A DNA stretch of 14,214 bases from an uncultured Pirellulales bacterium (GTDB taxonomy: Bacteria > Planctomycetota > Planctomycetia > Pirellulales > Lacipirellulaceae): contig CAMYJY010000133.1 of NCBI GenBank assembly GCA_947258835.1, positions 1 through 14,214 on the forward strand, read 5' to 3'. How positions within the stretch are numbered: position 1 is the stretch's first letter; every line of letters starts with the position of its first letter. Under the pieces are notes generated by a model. It was not told the origin of the DNA, made no database searches, and was given only the letters and a program-made list of their open reading frames with translations. A program made the translations under genes and the position numbers. Shown here piece after piece: positions 14,143 to 14,214 of the stretch.

Positions 14143-14214
14143 TTACGGTGATGCGTATTGGGTGAAACACTTAGCCAAGAGACTGAACCTCAACCTCACC
14201 ATCCGCCCTCGCGG
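14143..14214 (+). repeat. Second copy of the transposase 3' end, cut by the window edge
   Basis: Bases 14143-14214 equal 14015-14086 exactly, an offset of 128 bp. The copy starts inside the transposase coding sequence (at the codons for YGDAYWVKH), just after the right inverted repeat, and continues to the last base. It could be a tandem duplication, the tail of another insertion, or an assembly-end artefact. Confidence 0.85.

Overview
The window looks like accessory chromosome from a Planctomycetes-type bacterium (or a close relative in the PVC group). The grounds are moderate: a three-gene set of HlyD-like adaptors, one fused to GAF domains and one to a site-2 (M50) protease, is characteristic of planctomycetes; most genes lack a Shine-Dalgarno sequence; and the GC content is fairly high. 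No rRNA, tRNA or CRISPR array is present, so the taxonomy stays an inference.

Layout. (1) Bases 1-3551, minus strand: a tightly overlapping operon jetA-jetB-jetC, the condensin-like core of a type I Wadjet anti-plasmid system. JetC runs off the left edge after 262 residues, and jetD should lie just beyond it. (2) Bases 3647-4269, plus strand: an intact VapBC toxin-antitoxin pair with a promoter, a 10-bp inverted repeat and a strong Shine-Dalgarno site. (3) Bases 4351-4970: a second vapBC pair whose toxin is broken after about 36 residues, followed by a 292-bp MITE-like element with 22-bp terminal inverted repeats that carries REP palindromes and a 20-bp tandem repeat. (4) Bases 4982-11711, minus strand: GAF-HlyD protein, HlyD protein and M50-HlyD protein, probably one envelope export or efflux machine. 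A plus-strand Fic AMP-transferase gene with its own palindromic promoter (8498-9722), plus REP sequences, sits inside this set and separates the first gene from the other two. (5) Bases 11850-12086: an intergenic stretch with a perfect 17-bp-stem palindrome and half a REP. (6) Bases 12087-14137, plus strand: an AAA_14/DUF4143 ATPase whose last residues are encoded by the left inverted repeat of a REP-type (IS200-like) Y1 transposase unit. (7) From 14143 the 3' end of the transposase begins again and runs to the window edge.

How the genes work together. The Wadjet genes would recognise and cleave plasmid DNA together with JetD. VapBC, Fic and the DUF4143 ATPase are typical partners of defence or stress islands. 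The HlyD/M50 set is a separate envelope function into which the Fic cassette seems to have inserted. Three genes (Fic, GAF-HlyD, transposase) have a promoter-like -10 box only 6-7 nt before the start codon, which suggests leaderless transcripts. I found no wholly unknown multi-gene system. The most unusual items are the Fic promoter with a palindrome that exactly fills its spacer, the adaptor/protease trio split by Fic, and the MITE-like element that disrupts vapC.
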